DNA of 64,000 nt, taken from the NCBI GenBank assembly GCA_902629495.1, contig CACORA010000002.1:1-64000 (forward strand), written 5' to 3'. Numbering within the stretch: the first letter of the stretch is position 1; each line of letters begins with the position of its first letter. Shown one piece after another: positions 37,256 to 45,499 of this stretch. Below the pieces are notes generated by a model. It did not search any database. It was not told the origin of the DNA and worked only from the letters and a program-made list of their open reading frames with translations. A program made the position numbers and the translations under genes. Origin of the DNA: Planctomycetaceae bacterium. GTDB taxonomy: Bacteria; Planctomycetota; Planctomycetia; Pirellulales; UBA1268.

Positions 37256-38683
37256 TTAGGGCGTGTGTTCTGGTGGATCTTTACGAATGCAAAATAACTT
37301 GTCACCTGTACGAATCACGAGGCTATCAGTGACGGCAGCGGCTCCATACTGCACGCGACCGGCAAACATTCGCGCACTGGCTTTTCGCTCTCCATCTGTT
37401 TCAGAGGCAACTAATTTAGAATCGATAGCCTCATCATCTGAACCCCACAGTTCATTGGTTGAAAGAATTTCGAATTCAGGGCCAGTTGCAATAACATCTG
37501 TCGTACCATTCTTTCCAAAAAAATAAATTCGATTCCCAATGGAAAATGGTGTTGCCCAGCATGACTGTGATAGTCGTTCGCTGTAACACTGTTCGCCTGT
37601 TTTGAAGTCGTGACAAAACACAACACCTGAACGATTTACCCAATACACATATCCTGAACTGTAAATCGGTGAACCGAAGGAACTCGTTGCTTTTGTAGCT
37701 GACCAGAGTTTTTTTGGTGTCCAAGAGCCATTGTTGTTCGTAGCCGTTAAAACCATGTTTGATTCCTGGGCGCCTCTCATGTTGCTGCCATCACGACCAG
37801 CCGAAGCCCCAATGAAAATAGCATTCACGCCGTAATCCACGGGTGTCGTTACGGTATTGCCAGATACAGTCGTATAGCTCCAGAGAAGTGAACCATCCTC
37901 GACATCGTAACTGTCAATGCTGCCAGCGGAGCTGCAGATGATTTGCGTTGTGTTATCGAGCGTTACTATGGCTGGAGATGTCCAGCTGATCCGGCTTTCA
38001 CGTGTGGAGCACCAAAGTGTGCTTCCATCTTTTTTAGAGACTGCTAATAAATATGATGTTGCATCATTGTCAACCAATACAAATAACTTGTCTTCATACT
38101 GAGCGGGTGAAGACGCAATGCCAAATTCGCTTACAATCGGACCGTATGCATCAGTGAGACAACGACTCCAAAGCTCTTCACCGGAGAAGGAAATCGCCAA
38201 GAGGTCACCACTTTCAAAGAAAGCATACACTGCATGTTCATCTACAGTAGGAGTTGGAGCTGCTCTGCTGATATAGACACTATTCTTTGCTTTATTGCTT
38301 GTCTCTTTTGCAACGGTCCAATCTATATGTCCATTTTGCAGATTGAACATCAATATGTGATTCACGTCTTTCATATCCCCTGAAACAGCCGTCAGGAAAA
38401 TATGGTTTTCAAAAATGACCGGACTTGATTGGCCGTGGCCAGGAAGCTGGACTTCCCATGCTTTGTTTTGTTGTATCCCCCACGTAACAGGAAGTGACTT
38501 TTCCTGAATAAACGATTTTCCAGCACCGAGAAACGATGGCCATTGGGAATGTTGGGCATCAGCCTCTCGAGACGACGTGAACAAACAGAGAATCGCTGTC
38601 CAAAGAAGATATTGAATAAATGATTCTCGTTTTGATTTATGGAATCTCGATGAGTTCAACGGTATCAAGATTGCGACGGCCAT
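37256..38683 (-). CDS. Exported PQQ-type beta-propeller protein
   Basis: 475 residues from ATG 38683, chosen because a perfect GGAGGT lies four bases upstream, inside the upstream kelch gene. The N-terminus is basic with one hydrophobic segment (LLWTAILCLF, about residues 27-36) ending ADAQ, fitting a signal peptide. Strands of the type A-x-P-T-x-x-x-x-x-V-Y-A-F-x-x-G-D-L repeat about seven times, the pattern of PQQ-like (quinoprotein dehydrogenase-type) propellers; no full set of quinone ligands was identified, so binding or scaffold function is as likely as dehydrogenase activity. It overlaps the preceding kelch gene by 47 bases, indicating co-expression. Confidence 0.85.
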   Translation of the reverse strand: MAVAILIPLNSSRFHKSKRESFIQYLLWTAILCLFTSSREADAQHSQWPSFLGAGKSFIQEKSLPVTWGIQQNKAWEVQLPGHGQSSPVIFENHIFLTAVSGDMKDVNHILMFNLQNGHIDWTVAKETSNKAKNSVYISRAAPTPTVDEHAVYAFFESGDLLAISFSGEELWSRCLTDAYGPIVSEFGIASSPAQYEDKLFVLVDNDATSYLLAVSKKDGSTLWCSTRESRISWTSPAIVTLDNTTQIICSSAGSIDSYDVEDGSLLWSYTTVSGNTVTTPVDYGVNAIFIGASAGRDGSNMRGAQESNMVLTATNNNGSWTPKKLWSATKATSSFGSPIYSSGYVYWVNRSGVVFCHDFKTGEQCYSERLSQSCWATPFSIGNRIYFFGKNGTTDVIATGPEFEILSTNELWGSDDEAIDSKLVASETDGERKASARMFAGRVQYGAAAVTDSLVIRTGDKLFCIRKDPPEHTP

Positions 38684-39650
38684 GGGCACCTCCAAGCAGA
38701 ATAACACCATCTGTAACAGGAACCATACGATGAACAATGCGCGGCTTCGTGTGGGCAATCACTTTCCAACGTTTACGATTTTTTGAAAGTTTGAGAACTT
38801 TTCCATCAGCCACACTTACAATTAATTGGTCCTCAAACACACACGCAGCAGAGGCAAAACCATTAAACTGGCCTTCCGGGAGTTGGGGAGCAAGGGACCA
38901 AGACGATTTCTTGATGTCAAAAACATTGACTTCTCTTGTGATTTCGTGGTTGTCTGTAAAACCGCCTACTACCCAAATCTGATCCTGAAAAGAGGCCGCT
39001 ATCAGCGCTCTTCTAAAAAAAGGCTGTTCCAGTGTCTGCCATGAAGGCTCTGAAGCATTCAAGTCGATAAATGCAATCGTGTCACACCAGTATTCACCTC
39101 CGCTTTCACCCCGCATATCCCAGCCACCAACGACATACATGATGCCATCATTAAGAATGACATCATGGGAAGAGCGTGGTTCAGGAAGTGGTTTGAAAGC
39201 CTCCCATTTTTGATTTTGCAAACTAAATCTCGAAACCGTTGCTACAGAGAAATTGTCTGCTGAATCCCCTTGCTCATTTCGCGGTTCCATGCCACCAGCG
39301 CGATAAATATGACCCTTGTAGGCAATAATATTCATGCCTTGTAAGGCTTGGCCAGAATCCAGGGGATGCCATGTTGCATCAACCTCCTGAAGATTCAGTT
39401 CGAAGAAGTCTCCTGTCACTGCTTTTTTTGACCATTCGTGGACAGGTGCCGTGTGGCCGCCATACACAAAAATTGATTCGTTTACAGCTACGGCACCAAA
39501 ACTTGAAACGGGAATACTGAGGGGCTGCAAGAAGGAAGGCTCACTCGAGAAGGAATAATTCCTTGCAAGAAGGAGGTGCAGTACTCCAAGTAGAAGGAAA
39601 GAAAAATACTTGTCAGCATGATGGAGAAAGAATGCTTCAGGTCTTTTCAT
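38637..39650 (-). CDS. Exported kelch-repeat beta-propeller protein
   Basis: 337 residues from ATG 39650, with a hydrophobic leader (FSFLLLGVLHLLLA) near residues 16-29. Kelch repeats: IFVYGGH near 60, IYRAGGM near 110, MYVVGGWDM near 165, IWVVGGF near 225 and ILLGGAH near 322. A six-bladed propeller is expected. These are typical for secreted planctomycete proteins that bind sugars or proteins; enzyme activity cannot be inferred. It is the first gene of a pair; the PQQ-type gene begins inside its last 47 bases. Confidence 0.85.
   Translation of the reverse strand: MKRPEAFFLHHADKYFSFLLLGVLHLLLARNYSFSSEPSFLQPLSIPVSSFGAVAVNESIFVYGGHTAPVHEWSKKAVTGDFFELNLQEVDATWHPLDSGQALQGMNIIAYKGHIYRAGGMEPRNEQGDSADNFSVATVSRFSLQNQKWEAFKPLPEPRSSHDVILNDGIMYVVGGWDMRGESGGEYWCDTIAFIDLNASEPSWQTLEQPFFRRALIAASFQDQIWVVGGFTDNHEITREVNVFDIKKSSWSLAPQLPEGQFNGFASAACVFEDQLIVSVADGKVLKLSKNRKRWKVIAHTKPRIVHRMVPVTDGVILLGGAHGRRNLDTVELIEIP
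38688..38693 (-). promoter_or_regulatory. Strong ribosome binding site inside the kelch gene
   Basis: GGAGGT on the minus strand, four bases before the ATG at 38683. It decides the start of the PQQ-type propeller gene and shows that its translation begins within the kelch coding region. Confidence 0.7.
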
Positions 39651-39987
39651 GTTTATTCCATTCAACGTCAGGAATCAGGTGTAGGTCGAGTTGTTGTGAA
39701 GAATTGTGAAGCGTATTGAGTTCTTTCTTAGGCAAAAACTTATGTATTCAATATTCTAGTACAGAAATGAAAAAACCAATAAATAACGTCATGATGAAAT
39801 CGGTCTTAAAGTGAAATAGGTTCAGAGACGCGCGTTGTTTGGAGAGAATACAGCGCCTCCGAACCTATTATCACCATCCATGGTTCATGAAATCTGCATG
39901 AGAGTATGTCATGCGTTGTTTGCATCAGTGTTTGGATCTATTCCTCTGGGTCCTAGGAGTAGTGCTCATTCGTATCGTATCTTCTTT
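39651..39987. other. Intergenic region with a long imperfect inverted repeat
   Basis: 337 bases. Bases 39815-39832 pair with 39852-39869 with 15 of 18 positions matched, including nine perfect pairs AATAGGTTC/GAACCTATT at the base; the loop is 19 bases. It lies about 120 bases past the stop of the minus-strand HGPH gene and could terminate it, though no U-tract follows. The region also holds the promoter of the kelch gene. Confidence 0.45.
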
Positions 39988-40734
39988 TTATTTCGAGTAT
40001 CGAAAAGATTCTGATTCATATGAGACACCTTTTTGCACTAATTTTATCACGATGGGATCTCTCTTGACGTGCTTTACAATATGATCATCAACTTCCTTAA
40101 ATGTTGATCCTTTTGAGACGGTGTCATCAACAGCAATCCCATAGTCTTCAACCTCACCATCGGGTTCAGTAAAGGTCAGTGTGATTTCCTTCGAGTCAAC
40201 TTTCACTGCTCGCTTCTGTTTATCGAGCACATGGATTGCAACGACATCACCCTGAACACAAAGTTCGGCAATGAAAGCTCCTTTTCCAAGAGAAATGACT
40301 TCTCCCCCATGAGGTCCATGAGGAAAAGAAAATTGTGCTGAGGAATATTTCTTCCCATCTTTGGTAATGCTGACGACGATTGGATCGCGGATAATGTGGT
40401 GGACAACATGACCACTAGTTCGCTGGAAGACGTTTTCCTGACCCTTTTTGGTTGCCTCAATCTTATAGTCTTCTTTTTCCCCATCTGGCTCAGTGAAAGT
40501 AAGGGTAAGATATTCAAGCGAGCTTTCTGCAGGCTTAAGATCCTGGTCAAGTACATAAGCGGTTACTTCTTGCCCGTCGGTAAGCACCAACTCAATACAG
40601 GTATCCACACCCTCGAGATCGACGACAATCCCTCGATGTGGTCCGTGATGATGGCTGTTGTGATGATCAGCTTGGGCGAATCCACTCAGGACAATGCTGA
40701 CGACGAGAATCCAGATTCCTCTGATGAGTGCCAT
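39988..40734 (-). CDS. Exported two-domain HGPH protein
   Basis: 248 residues from ATG 40734, with AGGAAAG upstream; an ATG at 40755 would add seven residues. Signal peptide to about residue 22 (FAQA), then HH-rich start NSHHHGPHRG. The protein consists of two homologous halves of about 105 residues: both begin HGPHRG/HGPHGG, contain V-x-V-L-D, the block TLTFTEPDGE-x-EDY, and end with H-V-x-H-x-x-RDPIV plus S-Y/S-S-x-x-F. The HGPHGG start and the AYVLD/IHVLD strand are reminiscent of domains seen beside metal-efflux membrane-fusion proteins, so periplasmic metal handling is possible, but unproven. Confidence 0.75.
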   Translation of the reverse strand: MALIRGIWILVVSIVLSGFAQADHHNSHHHGPHRGIVVDLEGVDTCIELVLTDGQEVTAYVLDQDLKPAESSLEYLTLTFTEPDGEKEDYKIEATKKGQENVFQRTSGHVVHHIIRDPIVVSITKDGKKYSSAQFSFPHGPHGGEVISLGKGAFIAELCVQGDVVAIHVLDKQKRAVKVDSKEITLTFTEPDGEVEDYGIAVDDTVSKGSTFKEVDDHIVKHVKRDPIVIKLVQKGVSYESESFRYSK

Positions 40735-41273
40735 TGGTGCTTTCCTAAAAGTCATAAAAAAAGGTGAAAAACGACATTTTTACCTTATTGAGATTGATTC
40801 TCGATAAGGATACCATTGGTTTTCTGTTCAGGCAAGGGGCCAATTCCTGAAGTTTTCACTTGCTTCTTCCGCAGTAAGCAGGATGGAGAAGCACTCGCCG
40901 GCTTCTCTGCGGTGTGTCAGTGAGGTCCCTTGTTGAGGACGTACCGTGTTCGATGCGTCTATCTTTCTCTCTAACCTTTGAGTCAGGTGTAACGACTAAC
41001 GGGCACGATGGGAGCTTCTCTTTGAAAGTGAGGAATTCAAATCGCAGAGGAGATTATATCTCACGAGTGCTTACATCATCGAGTACAGCATTCTCATTTT
41101 TATAAAAGCATTTCTTGCGAAGCAGGTGTGATTTATGGTGCTCTACTCAAAAAAGTCACGTCAGCACGAACACATTGATCACGAGAAGACCTGATCATTG
41201 ATTGCTTTCTTCAATCGGGCGTCTACAATATTCAAGCTAAATTTTTTCGAAAGTATTCGTGAAGGAGATAACA
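40735..41273. other. Intergenic region with one structured hairpin
   Basis: 539 bases between the divergent HGPH gene and the small protein at 41274. Bases 40886-40907 form GAGAAGC/GCTTCTC (7 perfect pairs), and the outer CCGCA (40869-40873)/TGCGG (40908-40912) pairs above it. No U-tract or known RNA family. An open frame at 40914-41105 has no plausible signal. Promoters for both flanking genes should lie here. Confidence 0.4.
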
Positions 41274-41483
41274 ATGTCGGACGCACAGCCAATATCGTGG
41301 CCTGACCTTGCAATCGGACTCTACGATCGATTGACCGGAAGGCACGCTGAGATCACATACGAATTTGATAAATTTCACGTCCAGATTCCAAGTGACACCA
41401 CTGAACATGCTCAACATGCTAAATGGATTCTCGATGGAACGATAAAAATTAGAACACGGGACACCAGCAACGACCCAAAATAA
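41274..41483 (+). CDS. Small conserved soluble protein
   Basis: 69 residues beginning MSDAQPISWPDLAIGLYDRL; AAGGAG sits six bases before the ATG, so the start is secure and the product is expected to be made. It has no signal peptide or transmembrane segment. The sequence has a pattern of amphipathic strands (HAEITYEFDKFHVQIP), which I have the impression of having seen in planctomycete genomes as a short conserved hypothetical. No known domain. It stands alone with 658 bases before the next gene. Confidence 0.65.
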   Translation: MSDAQPISWPDLAIGLYDRLTGRHAEITYEFDKFHVQIPSDTTEHAQHAKWILDGTIKIRTRDTSNDPK

Positions 41484-42141
41484 TTCTGACCGGATGCCTT
41501 ACAGGAAATCTGCAAGGCTGTTCGGTCCGGATTCTCGCAGAACAGAATACGCTTTCACTCCAGATCCAAAATATATCAGGGCTCTGGAAGATGTTTCGTT
41601 TTCGAAAGACATTTGCTTTCGCCGTGCAGATTCTTTTCAAAGTGGGGATTCAAAGTGAGGTAAGGTTTCAAAACATCTGCATCTACCGTTCATCAAAAAA
41701 TCTCCGTTATGCTTCCGCTTAGCAGGTGTCACCCATGGCCTTTAGGGGCTGATTTTTGAGGAGTTCTTCGGAGCACTTTACTTGCCGAACCAATCATTCA
41801 CCGATGATTCATTTTGCCGACACATGGGCTGGCTTGGATACTTGCGGTGAACCGACCACAGCCGAATATATATTCGCTCCGTCATAGCCCAAGGTATCCA
41901 AAACTCCTGCCAAAATTTTTCAGCAGTCATTTTGGTGTCCTTCTGATATCTAGAGGGTGTGTTTTTGAAGGGAAGTTGATCGTATTGTTTGCTATCTCGT
42001 TAGTGAAACTCATAAATATGAGATGCTGGATATGAAAGGAATCTGTTTTCATTACATTATTTGGTAGCGGGAATTGAGTCGGGAACCTTTGTGCTCACTC
42101 ATATCGAACTTTTCTCTTCACCTCTAGATGTGGTTTTACAA
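41484..42141. other. Long intergenic region with palindrome
   Basis: 658 bases upstream of the sixth sulfatase. The centre holds a 14-base perfect palindrome CGAATATATATTCG at 41863-41876, itself flanked by an imperfect inverted repeat TTGGATACTTG/CAAGGTATCCAA (41834-41844 with 41890-41901). Such an arrangement could be an operator. Otherwise nothing; reading frames here are short and have no binding sites. Confidence 0.45.
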
Positions 42142-43995
42142 ATGATGAAGAAGATCGCATTGGCTTTTTTGTGCGTCATTCTATGTGGTAGCCTTCGTGT
42201 CACCCAGGCAGATGATCGCCCCAATATTCTCTGGGTCACAAGCGAAGACAACAGCCATCATTGGCTTGGCTGTTATGGAAATGAGCAGGTCAGTACACCG
42301 AATATCGACCAACTTGCAGCAGATGGTGTGCGATACGAATTCGCTTATTCAAACGCACCGGTGTGTGCTGTCGCACGTAGCACATTAATAACTGGCCGAT
42401 ATGCATGTAGTATTGGTACACAGAACATGCGCAGTCGCTATCCGATTCCCTCGGACATTCATCCGTTTGTGTCATATCTTAGGGATTCTGGTTACTACTG
42501 CGTCAATCGGTCTAAGACCGACTACAACTTCAAAACAGATGATAAAAGTCATTGGGATGACTCAAGCAATAATGCCCATTGGAAAAAGAGGCCAGAAGGA
42601 AAACCGTTTTTTGCTGTCTTCAATACAGGCATAAGCCACGAGAGTAGTCTCTTTGAAAAAAAGAAAACATCTGCTCGAAACAGCGGAATGATTCCTGAGA
42701 CGCCAAGTCAGGACCCGGCCTCGGTGACACTGCCACCGTTTCTTCCTGACACTCCAGAGATTCGAGATGATTGGGTCACCTATCTCGACATTCTTGCTGC
42801 GATGGACAAACAGATTGGCGACTGGCTTGCAGAACTAGATGATGCGGGGCTCCGTGAAAACACAATCGTAGTCTATTATTCCGATCACGGTGGGATTCTT
42901 CCTCGAGCGAAGCGGTATATTTATGACACGGGAACACATGTGCCCATGATTGTTCGATGTCCGAAAAAATTTGCACATCTGGTTCCAGGTCGTCCGGGAT
43001 CCACAAGTGATCGCCCTGTCAGTTTCGTGGACCTTGCTCCAACAACACTCAGTCTTGCGGGGGTAGATATTCCACAAGGCATGCAGGGACGTGCATTTCT
43101 TGGTGCGCAGAAACAGGAAGCGGCTCCTTATGTCTTTTTGTTTGGCCAGCGTTTTGATGCCCGTATGCTTCGTTTTGTTCGCGCGGTGACTGATGGCCAT
43201 TACCGATATATTCGCAACTTCAACCCCCATCGGCATCGAGGTATTCTCGCAGGCTATCCACACAGTCAATCGGGGTGGCGATCGTTCTATGCGCTCCAAC
43301 AGGCTGGTCAAACAGATGCTCCTCAATCAGCATTCTGGAAAGTTCCCCAGCCGGTTGAAGAACTGTACGACACACAAAATGATCCGTGGGAAATTAAGAA
43401 TCTCGCCGCTGATCCTGCGCACGCGAAGCGTCTGAAAAAAATGCGTGCTGCAACGTTTGAAACCATGAAAAACATTCGTGACACGGGTCTTGTTCCTGAA
43501 GCGATGTACAACAGGATTTCTGAAAAAGGTACGGTGTACGGGTATGTTCAGAGCCCAAAATTTCCGTATGAAAAAGTGCTCGGCTTGGCAGTCACAGCCT
43601 GTGATGGTGACGTTCAGGTTCTTCCGGAACTTGAAGAAGCGATGAAAAGTGAGCATGCTGTCGTGCGTTACTGGGGCGCAGTCGGCTGTACTGTTCGAGG
43701 CCAACGTGCTGCATCTGCAGCTGGTCTCTTACGATCACTTCTTCGTGATTCAGAGCCGGTCGTTCAACTTGCTGCTGCCGAGGCTCTCATTGCCACGGGT
43801 GAAAGGCAGGATGGGCTTCAGGGGTTGGTAGATGTCTTGAGAAACACGCGCGATGAAATGGTTGTTCTGGAAGCACTCTATATTGCTGCTGCGTATCAAT
43901 TGACTGGAAGCATTCCCAAGCCAATTTATGAACAGGCGTGTCAAACTGGCAAGTACACTCAAGGAATGCTGTCAGACTATCCCAATAATTCCTAG
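42142..43995 (+). CDS. Exported sulfatase with CAVAR motif and HEAT-like tail
   Basis: 617 residues from ATG 42142. Signal peptide ending near residue 23 (TQA). Metal site starts TSEDN at 33-37. The position of the formylglycine motif reads C75-A-V-A-R79 followed by STLITGR, with Val in place of the usual Pro or Ala at the third position. The SHESS region and the YSDHGG metal site near residue 250 follow. After about residue 480 the sequence turns into helical repeats (LEEAMKSEHAVVRYWGAV..., LRDSEPVVQLAAAEAL, LRNTRDEMVVLEALYIAA), HEAT-like. The enzyme resembles heparan-N-sulfatase-type planctomycete members. Possible altered maturation; see findings. Confidence 0.88.
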   Translation: MMKKIALAFLCVILCGSLRVTQADDRPNILWVTSEDNSHHWLGCYGNEQVSTPNIDQLAADGVRYEFAYSNAPVCAVARSTLITGRYACSIGTQNMRSRYPIPSDIHPFVSYLRDSGYYCVNRSKTDYNFKTDDKSHWDDSSNNAHWKKRPEGKPFFAVFNTGISHESSLFEKKKTSARNSGMIPETPSQDPASVTLPPFLPDTPEIRDDWVTYLDILAAMDKQIGDWLAELDDAGLRENTIVVYYSDHGGILPRAKRYIYDTGTHVPMIVRCPKKFAHLVPGRPGSTSDRPVSFVDLAPTTLSLAGVDIPQGMQGRAFLGAQKQEAAPYVFLFGQRFDARMLRFVRAVTDGHYRYIRNFNPHRHRGILAGYPHSQSGWRSFYALQQAGQTDAPQSAFWKVPQPVEELYDTQNDPWEIKNLAADPAHAKRLKKMRAATFETMKNIRDTGLVPEAMYNRISEKGTVYGYVQSPKFPYEKVLGLAVTACDGDVQVLPELEEAMKSEHAVVRYWGAVGCTVRGQRAASAAGLLRSLLRDSEPVVQLAAAEALIATGERQDGLQGLVDVLRNTRDEMVVLEALYIAAAYQLTGSIPKPIYEQACQTGKYTQGMLSDYPNNS

Positions 43996-44112
43996 ATGCT
44001 GCTTGGCCTATTGCCCTTGTCACACATTGCGCCGTGACGATGTTAAACGCACATAAACATCAAGTGAAAATGAGTAGTGAAAGGCGTCCCTTTTTCTTTT
44101 GGAAGATTGCAA

Positions 44113-45462
44113 ATGACATATTCTGCATATTGCAAAATGAGTATCTTTATTCTGCTTGTCACCATCACTTGGAAAGGAGAATGTCTGAAGGCTGACGAGA
44201 TCTCCGGTCTGATTATTCCGCGTAACAATGAAGGTATGTATGTCCGTAATGATCAAGGGCAGTTTGAAGTCACGTGGACTCCTGAAACCAAGGTAGCGCT
44301 CGTCGCGAATACGCGACAGTTTGCTGGACTCAAGTCTCAACGACTGGAGTACAAGATTCACTCCTCGAGAGAAGTTGTTTCGTTTCGAATTCCGGAGGGA
44401 CCGATTACCGCAGTGAAGACATCAGGTCTGGGTGCACATCTTGAAATAGCTTTGAAGGAAGCAACGGAAGAAAAATGGATCTCAGAGCATGGCCTTTCGC
44501 TGTACTTCAATCAACAGCCCGATGGCCAGCAGTTGCCGACTAAAGAGGATCCGCGTTTTATCGGCCTTTGGGATCCATCCACGAATCCGCGAACCATTGC
44601 TATCAATGGGACGACGTATGAAATATCTCTGAAAAAGGGAGGGCAGTCCAAAGCGCTGCTCTACAACGTGCTGACGGTCAAAGACTGCAAACCGTTTATC
44701 AACAGTGCAACGGTTATCGGTGAGAAGAAAGGCGAGGTTCTTGTCGCCAATGAGATTCATGTTCAGCCGATTGGTAATCAGGCAGCGAATGACGATCCCA
44801 AACTACCACGTTATCTATTCATCGGAGATTCGATCTCGGGGAACTACGATAAGGGATTGCGGGCGTCACTGGCCGGGATGTGCAACTTGCATCATCCGCC
44901 TACCAATTGCGGTCCATCAGGAAAGGGCGCAAAAGAAATCGTCGAATGGCTTGGTGCGTATGACCAACCTGGCCGACAATGGGACGTCATCAGCTTCAAT
45001 CATGGCCATTGGGACTCTAAGAACGACAAGGCGGACTACCAATCAAACCTAGAAGTCATCATTCGTGAACTCAAGAAGACTGGCGCGAGACTCATCTGGG
45101 TGACGACCTGTCCTGTTCCGAACGGCTACGACAAAAACGAGGGCCTCGACAGCGAAGGCAGGGCGCCCGGACGTATAGCCGGAGTGATGGAACAATACCT
45201 CAACCCCTGGGCCACCGAGGTGATAGCACGCCATCCTGAGATCCACATCTGTGATCAGTGGCAGTTTGTGAAGAATAACGAAGATGGACTCTACGCTGAT
45301 TGGTGGGCGGGAAAGAACGTGCACTTCAATGGTGAGTCGGCTGATGCTCTCGGGCAATTTCTGGCTGATTTTGTGAAGTCTGTCATGAAAGGCGAGAAGC
45401 CAGACGCCGAGTCAGTTGAAACCGTCGGACGCACGCAACCACCCACAAACATTGGAAACTAG
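44113..45462 (+). CDS. Exported SGNH-type hydrolase
   Basis: 449 residues from ATG 44113. N-terminal hydrophobic segment near residues 9-19 (SIFILLVTITW), cleaved or anchored. Residues about 30-235 are a beta-rich region without known motif. SGNH blocks follow: block I FIGDSIS near 236 (Ser nucleophile), NCGPSGKG (Gly block) near 263, SFNHGHWD (Asn block) near 295, and a terminal D-x-x-x-x-x-x-x-H region DWWAGKNVHFNG near 396-407 that supplies the Asp/His. The enzyme is expected to hydrolyse an ester, typically acetyl groups from a polysaccharide. 117 bases after the sulfatase stop; same strand. Confidence 0.85.
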   Translation: MTYSAYCKMSIFILLVTITWKGECLKADEISGLIIPRNNEGMYVRNDQGQFEVTWTPETKVALVANTRQFAGLKSQRLEYKIHSSREVVSFRIPEGPITAVKTSGLGAHLEIALKEATEEKWISEHGLSLYFNQQPDGQQLPTKEDPRFIGLWDPSTNPRTIAINGTTYEISLKKGGQSKALLYNVLTVKDCKPFINSATVIGEKKGEVLVANEIHVQPIGNQAANDDPKLPRYLFIGDSISGNYDKGLRASLAGMCNLHHPPTNCGPSGKGAKEIVEWLGAYDQPGRQWDVISFNHGHWDSKNDKADYQSNLEVIIRELKKTGARLIWVTTCPVPNGYDKNEGLDSEGRAPGRIAGVMEQYLNPWATEVIARHPEIHICDQWQFVKNNEDGLYADWWAGKNVHFNGESADALGQFLADFVKSVMKGEKPDAESVETVGRTQPPTNIGN

Positions 45463-45499
45463 GACTTTGTTGTCTTACATCAATCACATGTGCAGAAGA

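Noticed and set aside
40914..41105. 63-codon plus-strand frame in the gap before 41274
   Set aside because: No ribosome binding site, serine-rich low-information composition, and it overlaps a hairpin.
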